In this document: positions 1 to 9,368 of the stretch, one piece after another
Layout of the letters: every line of letters starts with the position of its first letter
Numbering within the stretch: the first letter of the stretch is position 1
Assembly: GCF_028621715.1 (NCBI RefSeq)
Contig: NZ_CP117466.1
Location: 1,126,501 to 1,190,500, forward strand
Direction of reading: 5' to 3'
DNA length: 64,000 bases
From: Paracoccus marcusii
GTDB taxonomy: Bacteria > Pseudomonadota > Alphaproteobacteria > Rhodobacterales > Rhodobacteraceae
Program-made: the position numbers and the translations under genes
Notes under the pieces: generated by a model
Told to the model about the DNA's origin: nothing
The model's database searches: none
Seen by the model: the letters and a program-made list of their open reading frames with translations, nothing else

Positions 1-387
1 GGCCCAGACATACCAGTCGGCCTTGGGGTTGGTGCGGTCGCGGCGGCTCTCGTCGAACCAGGGATGCTTGTCGCTGGAATGGCTGATGACCTGGTCGATG
101 ATGACCTTCAGGCCCAGGGCGTGCGCGCGGGCGACCATGGCGTCGAAATCGGCCATGCTGCCGAACAGCGGGTCGACGCCGGTATAGTCCGACACGTCAT
201 AGCCCATGTCCTTCTGCGGCGAGGTGAAGAAGGGCGACAGCCAGATCGCATCCACACCAAGGCCCGCCACATGGTCCAGCCGGCGCGTGATGCCCGGCAG
301 GTCGCCGATGCCGTCGCCGTCACTGTCCTGAAAACTGCGGGGATAGATCTGATAGATCACCGCGTCGCGCCACCATTCCGCCATCAT
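1..387 (-). CDS. GH13 alpha-glucosidase, N-terminal part (cut by window edge)
   Basis: This is the first 129 codons of a glycoside hydrolase family 13 enzyme of the alpha-glucosidase / oligo-1,6-glucosidase type. The protein opens MMAEWWRDAVIYQIYPRSF and contains the DSDGDGIGDLPGI loop, which carries the Ca-binding site in this family. Further on are GVDAIWLSPFFTSP and the first conserved GH13 region, here IIDQVISHSSD. The catalytic residues would lie beyond the left edge. It is divergent from the glycogen operon, so it probably hydrolyses imported maltose-, trehalose- or sucrose-type sugars that feed glucan metabolism. Exact substrate preference cannot be told from this fragment. Either of two adjacent ATG codons (387 or 384) could be the start. 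Confidence 0.88.
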   Translation of the reverse strand, partial: MMAEWWRDAVIYQIYPRSFQDSDGDGIGDLPGITRRLDHVAGLGVDAIWLSPFFTSPQKDMGYDVSDYTGVDPLFGSMADFDAMVARAHALGLKVIIDQVISHSSDKHPWFDESRRDRTNPKADWYVWA

Positions 388-447
388 CGATACCTTTCCG
401 GAAAATCCTGTCGTCGCGGATGACTATAGCGGGATCAAAAAGGAGGT

Positions 448-459
448 GTTAGCGTTAAC
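448..459. promoter_or_regulatory. Candidate LacI-family operator between alpha-glucosidase and glgB
   Basis: GTTAGCGTTAAC is an imperfect palindrome (one central mismatch) with the central CG typical of LacI/GalR-family operators. It sits in the 114-base divergent gap between the GH13 gene and glgB, where a sugar-responsive repressor could control both. A 6-base inverted repeat, GCCCGA (469-474) with TCGGGC (483-488), follows directly before the glgB ribosome binding site (AGGTGG, 491-496). No regulator gene is in the window, so the binding protein is inferred. Confidence 0.4.
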
Positions 460-501
460 CAGACGATTGCCCGAATCTGTGATCGGGCTAAGGTGGGCCG
501 C

Positions 502-2685
502 ATGGACAAAAGCAAGAATTCTCCGCATGTTAGCCCCGAAGATCAGGCCCTGCTGGCCCAGGGGCGATGTTCGCAACCGTTTTCAATTCTGGGACCGCGC
601 CCGTTCGGCGACGGTCAGTGGCTGACCGTCTATCACCCCGACCTGGCCGCACTGTCGGCCGTGGGGCCCGATGGAGAGACGGATCTGCCGCGCGTGGCGG
701 GCGATCTGTTCGCCGGCCCGATCCCGGCCGGTCCCTATCGGCTGAAGGCCCGGTCGGGCGGCGGCGTCGAATGGACCTTTGACGACCCCTATCGGTTCGC
801 GCCCGTGCTGGGCGAGATGGACCTGCACCTGCTAGCCGAAGGCACGCACAAGCGGCTGTGGCAGGCGCTGGGCGCGCATGTGACCACCCATCAGGGCGTC
901 GCAGGGACCCGCTTTGCGGTCTGGGCGCCCAATGCGCGGCGGGTGTCGGTCGTGGGCCAGTTCAACGGGTGGGACGGCCGGCGTCATCCGATGCGCCGCG
1001 TGGGCCAGGGGTTCTGGGAGATCTTCCTGCCCGACCTGGGCGAGGGCACCCTCTACAAGTACGAGGTCCTGGACGCCCATGGCGGGGTCATGCTGAAGGC
1101 CGACCCGATGGGTTTCGGCAGCCAGCATCCGCCCGAGAAGGCCAGCGTGGTGCGCGACATCACCGGCTATGGCTGGAAGGACGCCGAATGGATGGCGCGG
1201 CGCGCGCGGGCGCAGGATCGCCGCGCCCCCATCAGCATCTATGAGGTCCATCCGGGCAGCTGGCGGCGCAAGTACGACGATGGCGGGCGGCCGCTCTCCT
1301 ATCAGGAGATGGCGCGGGATCTGGTGGCCTATGCCAAGGACATGGGCTTCACCCATCTGGAGCTGATGCCGGTCAGCGAATTTCCGTTTGACGGGTCATG
1401 GGGCTATCAGCCGGTGGGCCTTTATGCGCCGACGATCCGGTTCGGCCCGCCGCATGAGTTCCGCGACCTGGTCGATGCGGCGCACCAGGCAGGGTTGGGG
1501 GTGCTGCTGGACTGGGTGCCGGGGCATTTCCCGACCGACGCGCATGGCCTGGCCCGCTTCGACGGGACCGAGCTTTACGAACATGCCGACCCGCGCGAGG
1601 GGTTCCACCAGGACTGGAACACGCTGATCTACAATTACGGCCGGACCGAGGTGCAGAACTTCCTGACGGCCAATGCGGTCTATTGGCTGGACGAATATCA
1701 TGTCGACGGGCTGCGCGTGGATGCGGTGGCCTCGATGCTCTATCGCGACTATTCGCGCAAGGCGGGCGAATGGGTCCCGAACAAGGATGGCGGGCGCGAG
1801 AATTACGAGGCGATCGCCTTTCTTCAGAACATGAACATCGAGGCTTACGGCGAACAGCCCGGCATCATGACCGTGGCCGAGGAGAGCACGTCATTCCCCA
1901 AGGTGTCGGCCCCGGTCGATGCGGGGGGGCTGGGCTTTGGCTTCAAGTGGAACATGGGCTGGATGAACGACACCCTGCGCTACATGAGCCGCGATCCGGT
2001 CCACCGCCGCTATCACCACGACCTGATGAGTTTCGGGCTGATGTATGCGTTCACCGAGAACTTCATCCTGCCGATCAGCCATGACGAGGTCGTCCACGGC
2101 AAGGGCAGCCTGCTGCACAAGATGCCCGGCGACGAATGGCAGCAGTTCGCGAACCTGCGCGCCTATTACGGCTTCATGTGGGGGCATCCGGGGAAAAAGC
2201 TGCTGTTCATGGGCTGCGAGTTCGGCCAGCCCGAGGAGTGGAACCACAACGGAGAGCTGAACTGGCACGCCGCCGGGCAGCCGATGCACCAGGGCGTGCA
2301 GGCGCTGGTGCGCGACCTGAACGGCCTTTACCGCGACACCCCCGCCCTGCACGTCAAGGATGCCGAGCCCGAGGGGTTCCAGTGGATCGCGACCGATCCC
2401 GCGCAGTCGACCTATTCCTGGATCCGGCGTGGCGATGCGGGCGATCCGCCGGTGGTGTTGGTCTGCAACTTCACCCCCGTGCCGCGTCCCGGTTTCCGCA
2501 TCGGCGTGCCGCAGGCGGGGCGCTGGCGCGAGGCGGTGAACACCGATGCCACCGCCTATGGCGGCAGCGGCATGGGCAATCTGGGCGGCGTCGTGGCGGA
2601 CGGGGAACCGCAGGACGGTCAGCCGGCTTCGATGGCTGTGACCCTGCCGCCCCTGTCCGTGGTGATCTTCGTGGCGGCAGGCTGA
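502..2685 (+). CDS. glgB: 1,4-alpha-glucan branching enzyme GlgB
   Basis: GlgB makes the alpha-1,6 branches of glycogen by cutting an alpha-1,4 chain and transferring it. The 727-residue protein has an N-terminal carbohydrate-binding and beta-sandwich part (about residues 1-220), a GH13 barrel and a C-terminal beta domain. Catalytic residues are visible: the nucleophile Asp407 in LRVDAVASM, the acid Glu460 in VAEESTSF and Asp528 in SHDEVVHGK. Spacings match E. coli GlgB (D405, E458, D526). The ATG at 502 is preferred to a GTG at 493 because AGGTGG lies five bases before it. This is the first gene of a glycogen operon; glgC follows after 22 bases. Confidence 0.96.
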   Translation: MDKSKNSPHVSPEDQALLAQGRCSQPFSILGPRPFGDGQWLTVYHPDLAALSAVGPDGETDLPRVAGDLFAGPIPAGPYRLKARSGGGVEWTFDDPYRFAPVLGEMDLHLLAEGTHKRLWQALGAHVTTHQGVAGTRFAVWAPNARRVSVVGQFNGWDGRRHPMRRVGQGFWEIFLPDLGEGTLYKYEVLDAHGGVMLKADPMGFGSQHPPEKASVVRDITGYGWKDAEWMARRARAQDRRAPISIYEVHPGSWRRKYDDGGRPLSYQEMARDLVAYAKDMGFTHLELMPVSEFPFDGSWGYQPVGLYAPTIRFGPPHEFRDLVDAAHQAGLGVLLDWVPGHFPTDAHGLARFDGTELYEHADPREGFHQDWNTLIYNYGRTEVQNFLTANAVYWLDEYHVDGLRVDAVASMLYRDYSRKAGEWVPNKDGGRENYEAIAFLQNMNIEAYGEQPGIMTVAEESTSFPKVSAPVDAGGLGFGFKWNMGWMNDTLRYMSRDPVHRRYHHDLMSFGLMYAFTENFILPISHDEVVHGKGSLLHKMPGDEWQQFANLRAYYGFMWGHPGKKLLFMGCEFGQPEEWNHNGELNWHAAGQPMHQGVQALVRDLNGLYRDTPALHVKDAEPEGFQWIATDPAQSTYSWIRRGDAGDPPVVLVCNFTPVPRPGFRIGVPQAGRWREAVNTDATAYGGSGMGNLGGVVADGEPQDGQPASMAVTLPPLSVVIFVAAG

Positions 2686-2707
2686 AATCATGAGGGAGGA
2701 GAGGACC

Positions 2708-3967
2708 ATGGTGGAAACGCAACGGCTGACGCGCCGGGCGATGGCATTCGTGCTGGCGGGGGGCCGGGGCAGTCGCCTGAAGGAGCTGACCGACCGGCGC
2801 GTCAAGCCCGCCGTCTATTTCGGCGGCAAGACCCGCATCATCGACTTTGCCCTGTCGAACGCGATGAACTCCGGCATCCGCAAGATCGCCATCGCCACGC
2901 AGTACAAGGCCCACAGCCTGATCCGGCATTGCCAGCGCGGCTGGAACTTCTTCCGGGCCGAACGCAACGAGTTCCTGGACATCCTGCCCGCCAGCCAGCG
3001 CACGTCCGAGGACCATTGGTACCGCGGCACGGCCGATGCGGTCACCCAGAACATCGACATCGTGGACGATTACGACGTCGATTACATCGTCATCCTGGCG
3101 GGCGACCACATCTACAAGATGGACTACGAGATCATGCTGCGCGAGCATGTCGAAAGCGGCGCGGACGTCACCGTGGGCTGCCTGACCGTGCCCCGGATGG
3201 AGGCCACGGCCTTTGGCGTGATGGACGTGGACGCCACGGGCCGCATCGTGTCCTTCCTGGAGAAGCCCGCCGATCCGCCCGCCATGCCGGGCGAGCCGGA
3301 CAAGGCGCTGGCGTCGATGGGCATCTATGTCTTCAACTGGGCCTTTTTGCGCGACCTGCTGCTGCGCGATGCGCAGGACCCCAATTCCAGCCACGATTTC
3401 GGCACCGACTTGATCCCCGACATCGTCAAGAACGGCAAGGCGATGGCGCATCGGTTCGACACGTCCTGCGTGCGCGAGGCGCATGCGCCGGCCTATTGGA
3501 AGGACGTGGGCACGGTCGACGCCTTCTGGCAGGCCAACATCGCGCTGACCGACTTCACCCCGGACCTGAACCTGTGGGACCGCGACTGGCCGATCTGGAC
3601 CTATTCCGAAAGCGTGCCGCCCGCCAAGTTCATCCATGACGAGACCGACCGCCGCGGCCTTGCCGTGTCGTCGATGGTGTCCGGGGGCTGCATCATCTCG
3701 GGGACCGAGGTGCGCAATTCGCTGCTGTTCACCGAGGTGCACACGAACAGCTATGCGGTCCTGGATCACGCGGTGGTGCTGCCCTACGTGACGGTGAACC
3801 GCCATGCCCGGCTGCGCAACGTCGTGATCGACAGCCGCGTGGTCATCCCCGAGGGCTTGATCGTCGGAGAGGACCCCGAGGCCGATGCCCGCTGGTTCCG
3901 CGTCAGCGAGGGCGGCGTGACCCTGATCACCCAGGACATGCTGGACCGAAGGGCGGCATCCCTGTGA
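2708..3967 (+). CDS. glgC: Glucose-1-phosphate adenylyltransferase GlgC
   Basis: GlgC converts glucose-1-phosphate and ATP to ADP-glucose, the committed step of bacterial glycogen synthesis. The 419-residue length is normal for the family. The N-terminal nucleotidyltransferase signature [20 protein letters not shown], the GTADAVTQN loop and a C-terminal left-handed beta-helix region are visible. The ATG at 2708 is chosen over one at 2690 because GGGAGGAGAGG lies directly before it. The stop overlaps the glgA start (TGATG), which indicates translational coupling. The family is usually allosterically controlled by glycolytic intermediates; effector type cannot be read here. Confidence 0.96.
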   Translation: MVETQRLTRRAMAFVLAGGRGSRLKELTDRRVKPAVYFGGKTRIIDFALSNAMNSGIRKIAIATQYKAHSLIRHCQRGWNFFRAERNEFLDILPASQRTSEDHWYRGTADAVTQNIDIVDDYDVDYIVILAGDHIYKMDYEIMLREHVESGADVTVGCLTVPRMEATAFGVMDVDATGRIVSFLEKPADPPAMPGEPDKALASMGIYVFNWAFLRDLLLRDAQDPNSSHDFGTDLIPDIVKNGKAMAHRFDTSCVREAHAPAYWKDVGTVDAFWQANIALTDFTPDLNLWDRDWPIWTYSESVPPAKFIHDETDRRGLAVSSMVSGGCIISGTEVRNSLLFTEVHTNSYAVLDHAVVLPYVTVNRHARLRNVVIDSRVVIPEGLIVGEDPEADARWFRVSEGGVTLITQDMLDRRAASL

Positions 3968-5391
3968 TGCGGGTGCTGTCGGTCGCCTCCGAGATCGCCC
4001 CCCTGGTCAAGACCGGGGGGCTTGCCGACGTCACGGGCGCGCTGCCCGCCGCCCTGGCGGGCGTGGGCGTCCACATGCGCAGCCTGGTCCCCGGCTATCC
4101 CGCGGTGATGGCCGCGCTGCAGGAAGCCGAGGCCGTCCATGCCTTCGACGACCTGTTCGGCGGGCCCGCGGTCCTGCTGCAGGGGCGGGGCGCGGGGCTG
4201 GACCTGCTGGTGATCGACGCACCCCATCTGTATGGCCGCCCCGGCAACCCCTATCTGGGCCCCGACGGGCGCGACTGGCCGGACAACCCGGAACGCTTTG
4301 CCGCGCTGTCCTGGGTGGGCGCGCATGTCGCGGCCCATGGCGCGGGCGGCTGGCGCCCCCAGGTGCTGCACGGTCACGACTGGCAGGCGGGATTCATGAC
4401 CGAATACCTGCCGCGCATGGGCGGGGCCGATGTGCGGACGGTGCTGACCATCCACAACATCGCCTTCACCGGGTCGACCGATCCGGGGCGGCTGCATTCG
4501 CTGCGCCTGGACCCCGCGCGGTTCTACAGCGAGGGGTACGAGTTCTGGGGCGGCATCTCGGCGCTGAAGGCCGGGCTGATGGGTGCGGACGCGCTGACGA
4601 CCGTGTCGCCCAGCTATGCGGACGAACTGATGACGCCCGAATTCGGCATGGGGCTGGACGGGGTCATGCGCCACCGGCAGGCCGCCCTGACCGGCATCCT
4701 GAACGGCATCGACGAACAGGCCTGGGACCCCGCGACCGACCCGGCCATCCTGTCCTTCACGGACCCGGCGGGCAAGGCCGCCGCCAAGGCCGCGTTGCAG
4801 GCGGAGCTGGGCCTGCCGCAGGCGGAGGGGCCGCTTTGCGTGATCGTGTCGCGGATGACCCATCAGAAGGGTTTGGACCTGGTGCTGGAGACGCTGCCCG
4901 CGCTGATGGCGGCGGGCGGTCAGCTGGCGGTCCTGGGGTCGGGCGATCCGGGCCTGGAACAGGCGTTCCGGCAGGCGGCGGCGGACCCCCACGTGGCCGT
5001 GCGCATCGGCTATGACGAGGCGTTCTCTCATCGGTTGATCGCCGGGGGGGACGCGATCCTGGTGCCGTCGCGGTTCGAACCCTGCGGGCTGACGCAGATG
5101 TACGGACTGCGCTATGGCACCATCCCGGTCGTCGCGCTGACCGGCGGGCTGGCCGACACGGTCATCAACGCCTCGCCCGCGGGGCTGGCGCGCGGCGTGG
5201 CCACGGGCATCCAGTTCGCGCCCGTCACGGCGGTGGCGCTGCGCGGGGCGCTGATGCGGCTGGCGACCCTTTACGCGGACCGGGACACCTGGTCCCAGAT
5301 GCAGGCCAACGCCATGGCCCATCCCGTCGGGTGGGGGCAGTCGGCCCGTGCCTATGCCGATCTCTATGCAAGGCTGACCCATCCGTCATGA
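3967..5391 (+). CDS. glgA: Glycogen synthase GlgA (ADP-glucose type)
   Basis: GlgA is a GT5 glycosyltransferase that adds glucose from ADP-glucose to the growing alpha-1,4-glucan. The 474-residue protein begins [22 protein letters not shown]; the KTGGL motif binds ADP-glucose. Other family motifs are LHGHDWQAG, TIHNIAF, LNGID and the C-terminal VPSRFEPCGLTQMYGLRYG. The start shares one base with the glgC stop, and the stop overlaps the glgX start by four bases (ATGA). It acts directly after GlgC and before GlgB branching. Confidence 0.96.
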   Translation: MRVLSVASEIAPLVKTGGLADVTGALPAALAGVGVHMRSLVPGYPAVMAALQEAEAVHAFDDLFGGPAVLLQGRGAGLDLLVIDAPHLYGRPGNPYLGPDGRDWPDNPERFAALSWVGAHVAAHGAGGWRPQVLHGHDWQAGFMTEYLPRMGGADVRTVLTIHNIAFTGSTDPGRLHSLRLDPARFYSEGYEFWGGISALKAGLMGADALTTVSPSYADELMTPEFGMGLDGVMRHRQAALTGILNGIDEQAWDPATDPAILSFTDPAGKAAAKAALQAELGLPQAEGPLCVIVSRMTHQKGLDLVLETLPALMAAGGQLAVLGSGDPGLEQAFRQAAADPHVAVRIGYDEAFSHRLIAGGDAILVPSRFEPCGLTQMYGLRYGTIPVVALTGGLADTVINASPAGLARGVATGIQFAPVTAVALRGALMRLATLYADRDTWSQMQANAMAHPVGWGQSARAYADLYARLTHPS

Positions 5392-7472
5392 CCCAGACCA
5401 TCGCGATGACCGCAGGGCGCCCCACGCCCCTGGGTGCGACCTTCGACGGCGCGGGGGTGAACTTTGCGGTGTTCTCTCAGCATGCCGAACGCGCCGTGCT
5501 GTGCCTGTTCGACGAACGCAACCGAGAGACGCGGGTCGATCTGCCCGAACGCGAGGGCCATGTCTGGCACGGCCATGTCGAGGGGCTGCGCCCCGGCCAG
5601 AAATACGGCTTTCGGATGCACGGCCCCTATCGCCCCCATGAGGGGCATCGCTTCAACGCGCGCAAGCTGTTGATCGACCCCTATGCCAAGCGGCTGACGG
5701 GACGGCCCGCCGCGCATGACGCGTTGATGGGATACCGGGTCGGGCATCACGATGCCGACCTGTCATTCGACCGCCGCGACAGCGCGCAGCACATGCCGAA
5801 GTCGGTGGTCGTGGACCCCAGCTTCGCCTGGGGCGACGACCGTGCCCTGCACCGGCCCCTGTCGGAAACGGTGATCTATGAGGCGCATGTCAAGGGACTG
5901 ACCGCGGGGCGCACCGATATCGGGCATCGCGGCAGCTATCTGGCGATGGCGTCCGAACCCGTCCTGGATCACCTGACGCGGCTTGGCGTTACCGCGATCG
6001 AGCTGTTGCCCGTCCATGCCTTTGCCGACGACCGCTTTCTGACCGACAGGAAGCTGACGAATTTCTGGGGCTACATGTCCTATGGGTTCTTCGCGCCGGA
6101 ACCGCGCTACATGCAGACGGGCGACATCGCCGAATTTCAGCAGATGGTCGCACGGTTCCACAAGGCCGGGATCGAGGTGATCCTGGACGTCGTCTACAAC
6201 CACACCGCCGAAGGGAACGAACTGGGCCCGACCCTGTCGTTCCGCGGGCTGGACAACGCGTCCTATTACCGTTTGGCCGAGGATCGGCGGTTCTATGTGA
6301 ACGATGCGGGCACCGGCAACGTGCTGAACCTGGACAGCCCCTTCACGCTGCGGCTGGTCATGGATTCGCTGCGATACTGGGTCGAGGTGATGCATGTGGA
6401 CGGGTTCCGCTTCGACCTGGCATCCGTGCTGGGGCGCACGCGCGGCGCGTTCGACCGCGACGCGCCGCTGTTCCGTGCCATCCGCCAGGACCCGGTGCTG
6501 AACCGGGTCAAGCTGATCGCCGAACCCTGGGACATCGGGCCGGGCGGGTACCAGCTGGGCGCGTACCCGGCGCCTTTTGCCGAATGGAACGACCGCTATC
6601 GCGACCAGATCCGCGGGTTCTGGCGGGGCGATCAGGGCCTGATCGGCAAGCTGGCCAAGCGGGTGGCGGGATCGGCCGCGCGGTTCGACCATGACGGTCG
6701 CCCCGCGACCAGTTCGGTGAATTTCGTGGCCGCCCATGACGGCTTCACGCTGATGGACACTGTCAGCTTCAACGACAAGCACAACGAGGCCAACGGCGAG
6801 GAGAACCGCGACGGCCACAACCACAACCTGTCCGACAACATGGGCGCCGAAGGCCCGACCGACGATCCCGCAATCACCGCCGCGCGCGACCGCCGCCGCC
6901 GCAACCTGATCGCCACGCTGATGCTGTCCCAAGGCACGCCCATGCTGCTGGCGGGCGACGAGCTGGGAAACAGCCAAGGCGGCAACAACAACGCCTATGC
7001 CCAAGACAACCCGACGGGCTGGGTCGACTGGGACGGCGCGGACCCGGCCTTCCTGGACTTCGTGCGCCGCGTCATCGCGTTCCGGCGCGCGCATCCGATC
7101 CTGCGGCAGAAGCGGTTCCTGCACAGCCAGCCGCGCGAACAGGACGGTCTGCCCGACCTGTTCTGGCGCCGGGCCGATGGCGCGCCGATGACGCCCGACG
7201 ACTGGAACGACCCCGACCGCCGCCTGCTGGCGGCCGAGATGCGCATGGCATCCGGCACGCCCGCCTATGCGGCCCTGCCGGGGGCGGTGTTCCTGGTCTT
7301 CAACAACGGCCCCGAGGCGCAGGTCCGCCTGCCCGACGCGCCCGACGGCCGCTGGCGCCGCCGCCTGGACAGCGCGCGGGACGACGACCCGGATCTGCCT
7401 GCCCAGGACCTTGAACCCATCGCCGCCGACAGCGTCGCGGCCTTCGTGCTGACCACCCCGAGCGTATCATGA
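5388..7472 (+). CDS. glgX: Glycogen debranching enzyme GlgX
   Basis: GlgX is a GH13 isoamylase-type enzyme that removes the short alpha-1,6-linked branches left after phosphorylase action. The 694-residue protein has the family N-terminus TPLGATFDGAGVNFAVFS (early-set domain) and the barrel motifs DVVYNHTAEG, FRFDLASVLG (nucleophile Asp), IAEPWDIGPGGY (acid Glu) and FVAAHDGFTL. It is coupled to glgA and to the next gene by ATGA overlaps. A second in-frame ATG lies six codons in. Length and motifs are ordinary for the family. Confidence 0.95.
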   Translation: MTQTIAMTAGRPTPLGATFDGAGVNFAVFSQHAERAVLCLFDERNRETRVDLPEREGHVWHGHVEGLRPGQKYGFRMHGPYRPHEGHRFNARKLLIDPYAKRLTGRPAAHDALMGYRVGHHDADLSFDRRDSAQHMPKSVVVDPSFAWGDDRALHRPLSETVIYEAHVKGLTAGRTDIGHRGSYLAMASEPVLDHLTRLGVTAIELLPVHAFADDRFLTDRKLTNFWGYMSYGFFAPEPRYMQTGDIAEFQQMVARFHKAGIEVILDVVYNHTAEGNELGPTLSFRGLDNASYYRLAEDRRFYVNDAGTGNVLNLDSPFTLRLVMDSLRYWVEVMHVDGFRFDLASVLGRTRGAFDRDAPLFRAIRQDPVLNRVKLIAEPWDIGPGGYQLGAYPAPFAEWNDRYRDQIRGFWRGDQGLIGKLAKRVAGSAARFDHDGRPATSSVNFVAAHDGFTLMDTVSFNDKHNEANGEENRDGHNHNLSDNMGAEGPTDDPAITAARDRRRRNLIATLMLSQGTPMLLAGDELGNSQGGNNNAYAQDNPTGWVDWDGADPAFLDFVRRVIAFRRAHPILRQKRFLHSQPREQDGLPDLFWRRADGAPMTPDDWNDPDRRLLAAEMRMASGTPAYAALPGAVFLVFNNGPEAQVRLPDAPDGRWRRRLDSARDDDPDLPAQDLEPIAADSVAAFVLTTPSVS

Positions 7473-9343
7473 CCCAAGCCCCCTCGATCTTCGACATGCG
7501 CCTTGCGCGCAGCGCGCCCGACCTGTGGCCCATGCTGGAACGCCTGTACGGCGATCGCCCCGATTACGACGCCTTCTGCGCCGAGCTGGAGGCCGCGCTG
7601 CGCGAGGGCTGGGCCGCGCGTCCCGCCGACCTGAAGCGCCTGGACCTGATGCGCGACCTGGAGCCCGACTGGTTCCAGCGGTCTGGCATGGCGGGCTATG
7701 TCTTCTACATCGACCGCTTTGCGGGGACGCTGTCCGGGGTGCATGGCCGGCTGGATTACCTGCGCGATCTGGGCATCAGCTATGTCCACCTGATGCCCTG
7801 CCTGATGCCGCGGCCGGGCGACAGCGATGGCGGCTATTCGGTGATGGACTATCGCCAGATCAACCCTGCCTTCGGGCGCATGGCCGACCTGACGCGGCTG
7901 GCGGGCAGCCTGCGCGAACGGGGCATGTCGCTGTGTGTGGATCTGGTGCTGAACCACACCGCGCAGGAACACGAATGGGCGCGGCGCGCCGCGGCGGGCG
8001 ATCCGGAATACCAGGACATGTACCTGATGTTCGACGACGACACGCTGCCCCGCGCCTATGAGGCGTCGCTGATCGAGATCTTTCCCGAGACCGCGCCGGG
8101 CAGCTTCACCCATCACCCCGAATTCGGCAAATGGGTCTGGACCACGTTCAACGCCCATCAATGGGACCTGAACTGGGCCAATCCGCGGGTGTTCCTAGAG
8201 ATTGTGCGGATCATGCTGAACCTGGCCAACAAGGGGGTTGATGTGCTGCGCCTCGACGCGGTGGCCTTCATGTGGAAGCGCATGGGCACCACCTGCCAGT
8301 CCCAGCCCGAAGTCCATCTGATCCTGCGCGCTTTGCGCGCCTGCACCCGGATCGCGGCCAGCGCGGTGATCCATCTGGAGGAGGCCATCGTCGGCCCGGC
8401 CGAGATGCTGACCTATTTCGGGCGCGGCGAACATGACGGGCGCGAGGGGAACCTGTGCTATCACAACAGCCTGATGGTCCAGTACTGGTCGGCCCTGGCC
8501 ACGCGCGACACGCGGCTGATGACGCATGTGCTGCGCACGCATTTCCCGCCCGTGCTGACGAACGCGACCTATGCAACGTACATCCGCTGTCATGACGACA
8601 TCGGATGGGCGATCACGGACGAGGACGCGGGCGCCTTGGGCCTGTCGGGGGCGGCGCATCGCGCCTTCCTGTCGGATTTCTATGACGGCAGCTATCCGGG
8701 CAGCTTCGCCCGCGGCGTGCTGTTCCAGGAGAACCCCGAAACCGGCGACAAGCGCATCGCCGGCAGCTTTGCCGCACTGGCGGGGCTGGAGGCCGGTCTG
8801 GCCGCGGGCGATCCGCTGGCGGTCGACCGGGCCGTGGACCGCATCCTGCTGGGCCATGCGCTGATCGCGTCCTTCGGCGGCATCCCCCTGATCTACATGG
8901 GGGACGAACTGGCGATGGTGAATGATCACGGCTATCTGGACGTGCCCGAGCATGCCCATGACAGCCGCTGGATCAACCGCCCCGCCATGGACTGGGACCG
9001 CGCCGCCCGCGCAAGCGCCGACCCCGCCACGCCCGAGGGCCGCGTCCTGCACGGCACCCGCGCCATCCTGGCCGCGCGCCGGTCCTGCGACCGCCTGCAT
9101 GGCGGGCATCCGACCGAAATTCTGGACTGCGGCAACGCCGCGCTGCTGGCATTCGCACGCCGCGCGCCCCAAGGCGGCATTCTGTGTCTTTTCAACTTCA
9201 CGGAAAGCTGGCAACAGGTCAGCGGCGACTGGTTGCGCTTTCAAGGCGTGACGGACATGCGCGACATTCTGTCGGACGCGACGGTGACGCTGCATGACGA
9301 CATGCTGGCATTGCCACCCTATGGCCGCGTCTGGTTGTCCTGA
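7469..9343 (+). CDS. Amylosucrase (GH13 sucrose glucosyltransferase)
   Basis: Amylosucrase splits sucrose and transfers its glucose to an alpha-1,4-glucan, releasing fructose. The 624-residue length is close to the Neisseria enzyme (636). Visible residues are the nucleophile Asp263 in LRLDAVAFMWK, the acid Glu305 in HLEEAIV and His375-Asp376 in YIRCHDDIGW. The block around MGTTCQSQPEVH after the nucleophile, the N-terminal helical domain and SYVHLMPCL are typical of amylosucrase rather than trehalose synthase or alpha-amylase. Sucrose hydrolase and sucrose isomerase remain possible alternatives. It is coupled to glgX by ATGA, so a sucrose-fed glucan route sits inside the glycogen operon. Confidence 0.85.
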   Translation: MTQAPSIFDMRLARSAPDLWPMLERLYGDRPDYDAFCAELEAALREGWAARPADLKRLDLMRDLEPDWFQRSGMAGYVFYIDRFAGTLSGVHGRLDYLRDLGISYVHLMPCLMPRPGDSDGGYSVMDYRQINPAFGRMADLTRLAGSLRERGMSLCVDLVLNHTAQEHEWARRAAAGDPEYQDMYLMFDDDTLPRAYEASLIEIFPETAPGSFTHHPEFGKWVWTTFNAHQWDLNWANPRVFLEIVRIMLNLANKGVDVLRLDAVAFMWKRMGTTCQSQPEVHLILRALRACTRIAASAVIHLEEAIVGPAEMLTYFGRGEHDGREGNLCYHNSLMVQYWSALATRDTRLMTHVLRTHFPPVLTNATYATYIRCHDDIGWAITDEDAGALGLSGAAHRAFLSDFYDGSYPGSFARGVLFQENPETGDKRIAGSFAALAGLEAGLAAGDPLAVDRAVDRILLGHALIASFGGIPLIYMGDELAMVNDHGYLDVPEHAHDSRWINRPAMDWDRAARASADPATPEGRVLHGTRAILAARRSCDRLHGGHPTEILDCGNAALLAFARRAPQGGILCLFNFTESWQQVSGDWLRFQGVTDMRDILSDATVTLHDDMLALPPYGRVWLS

Positions 9344-9368
9344 TTTTTCCCTGCGCAAGAGGCGGAAT

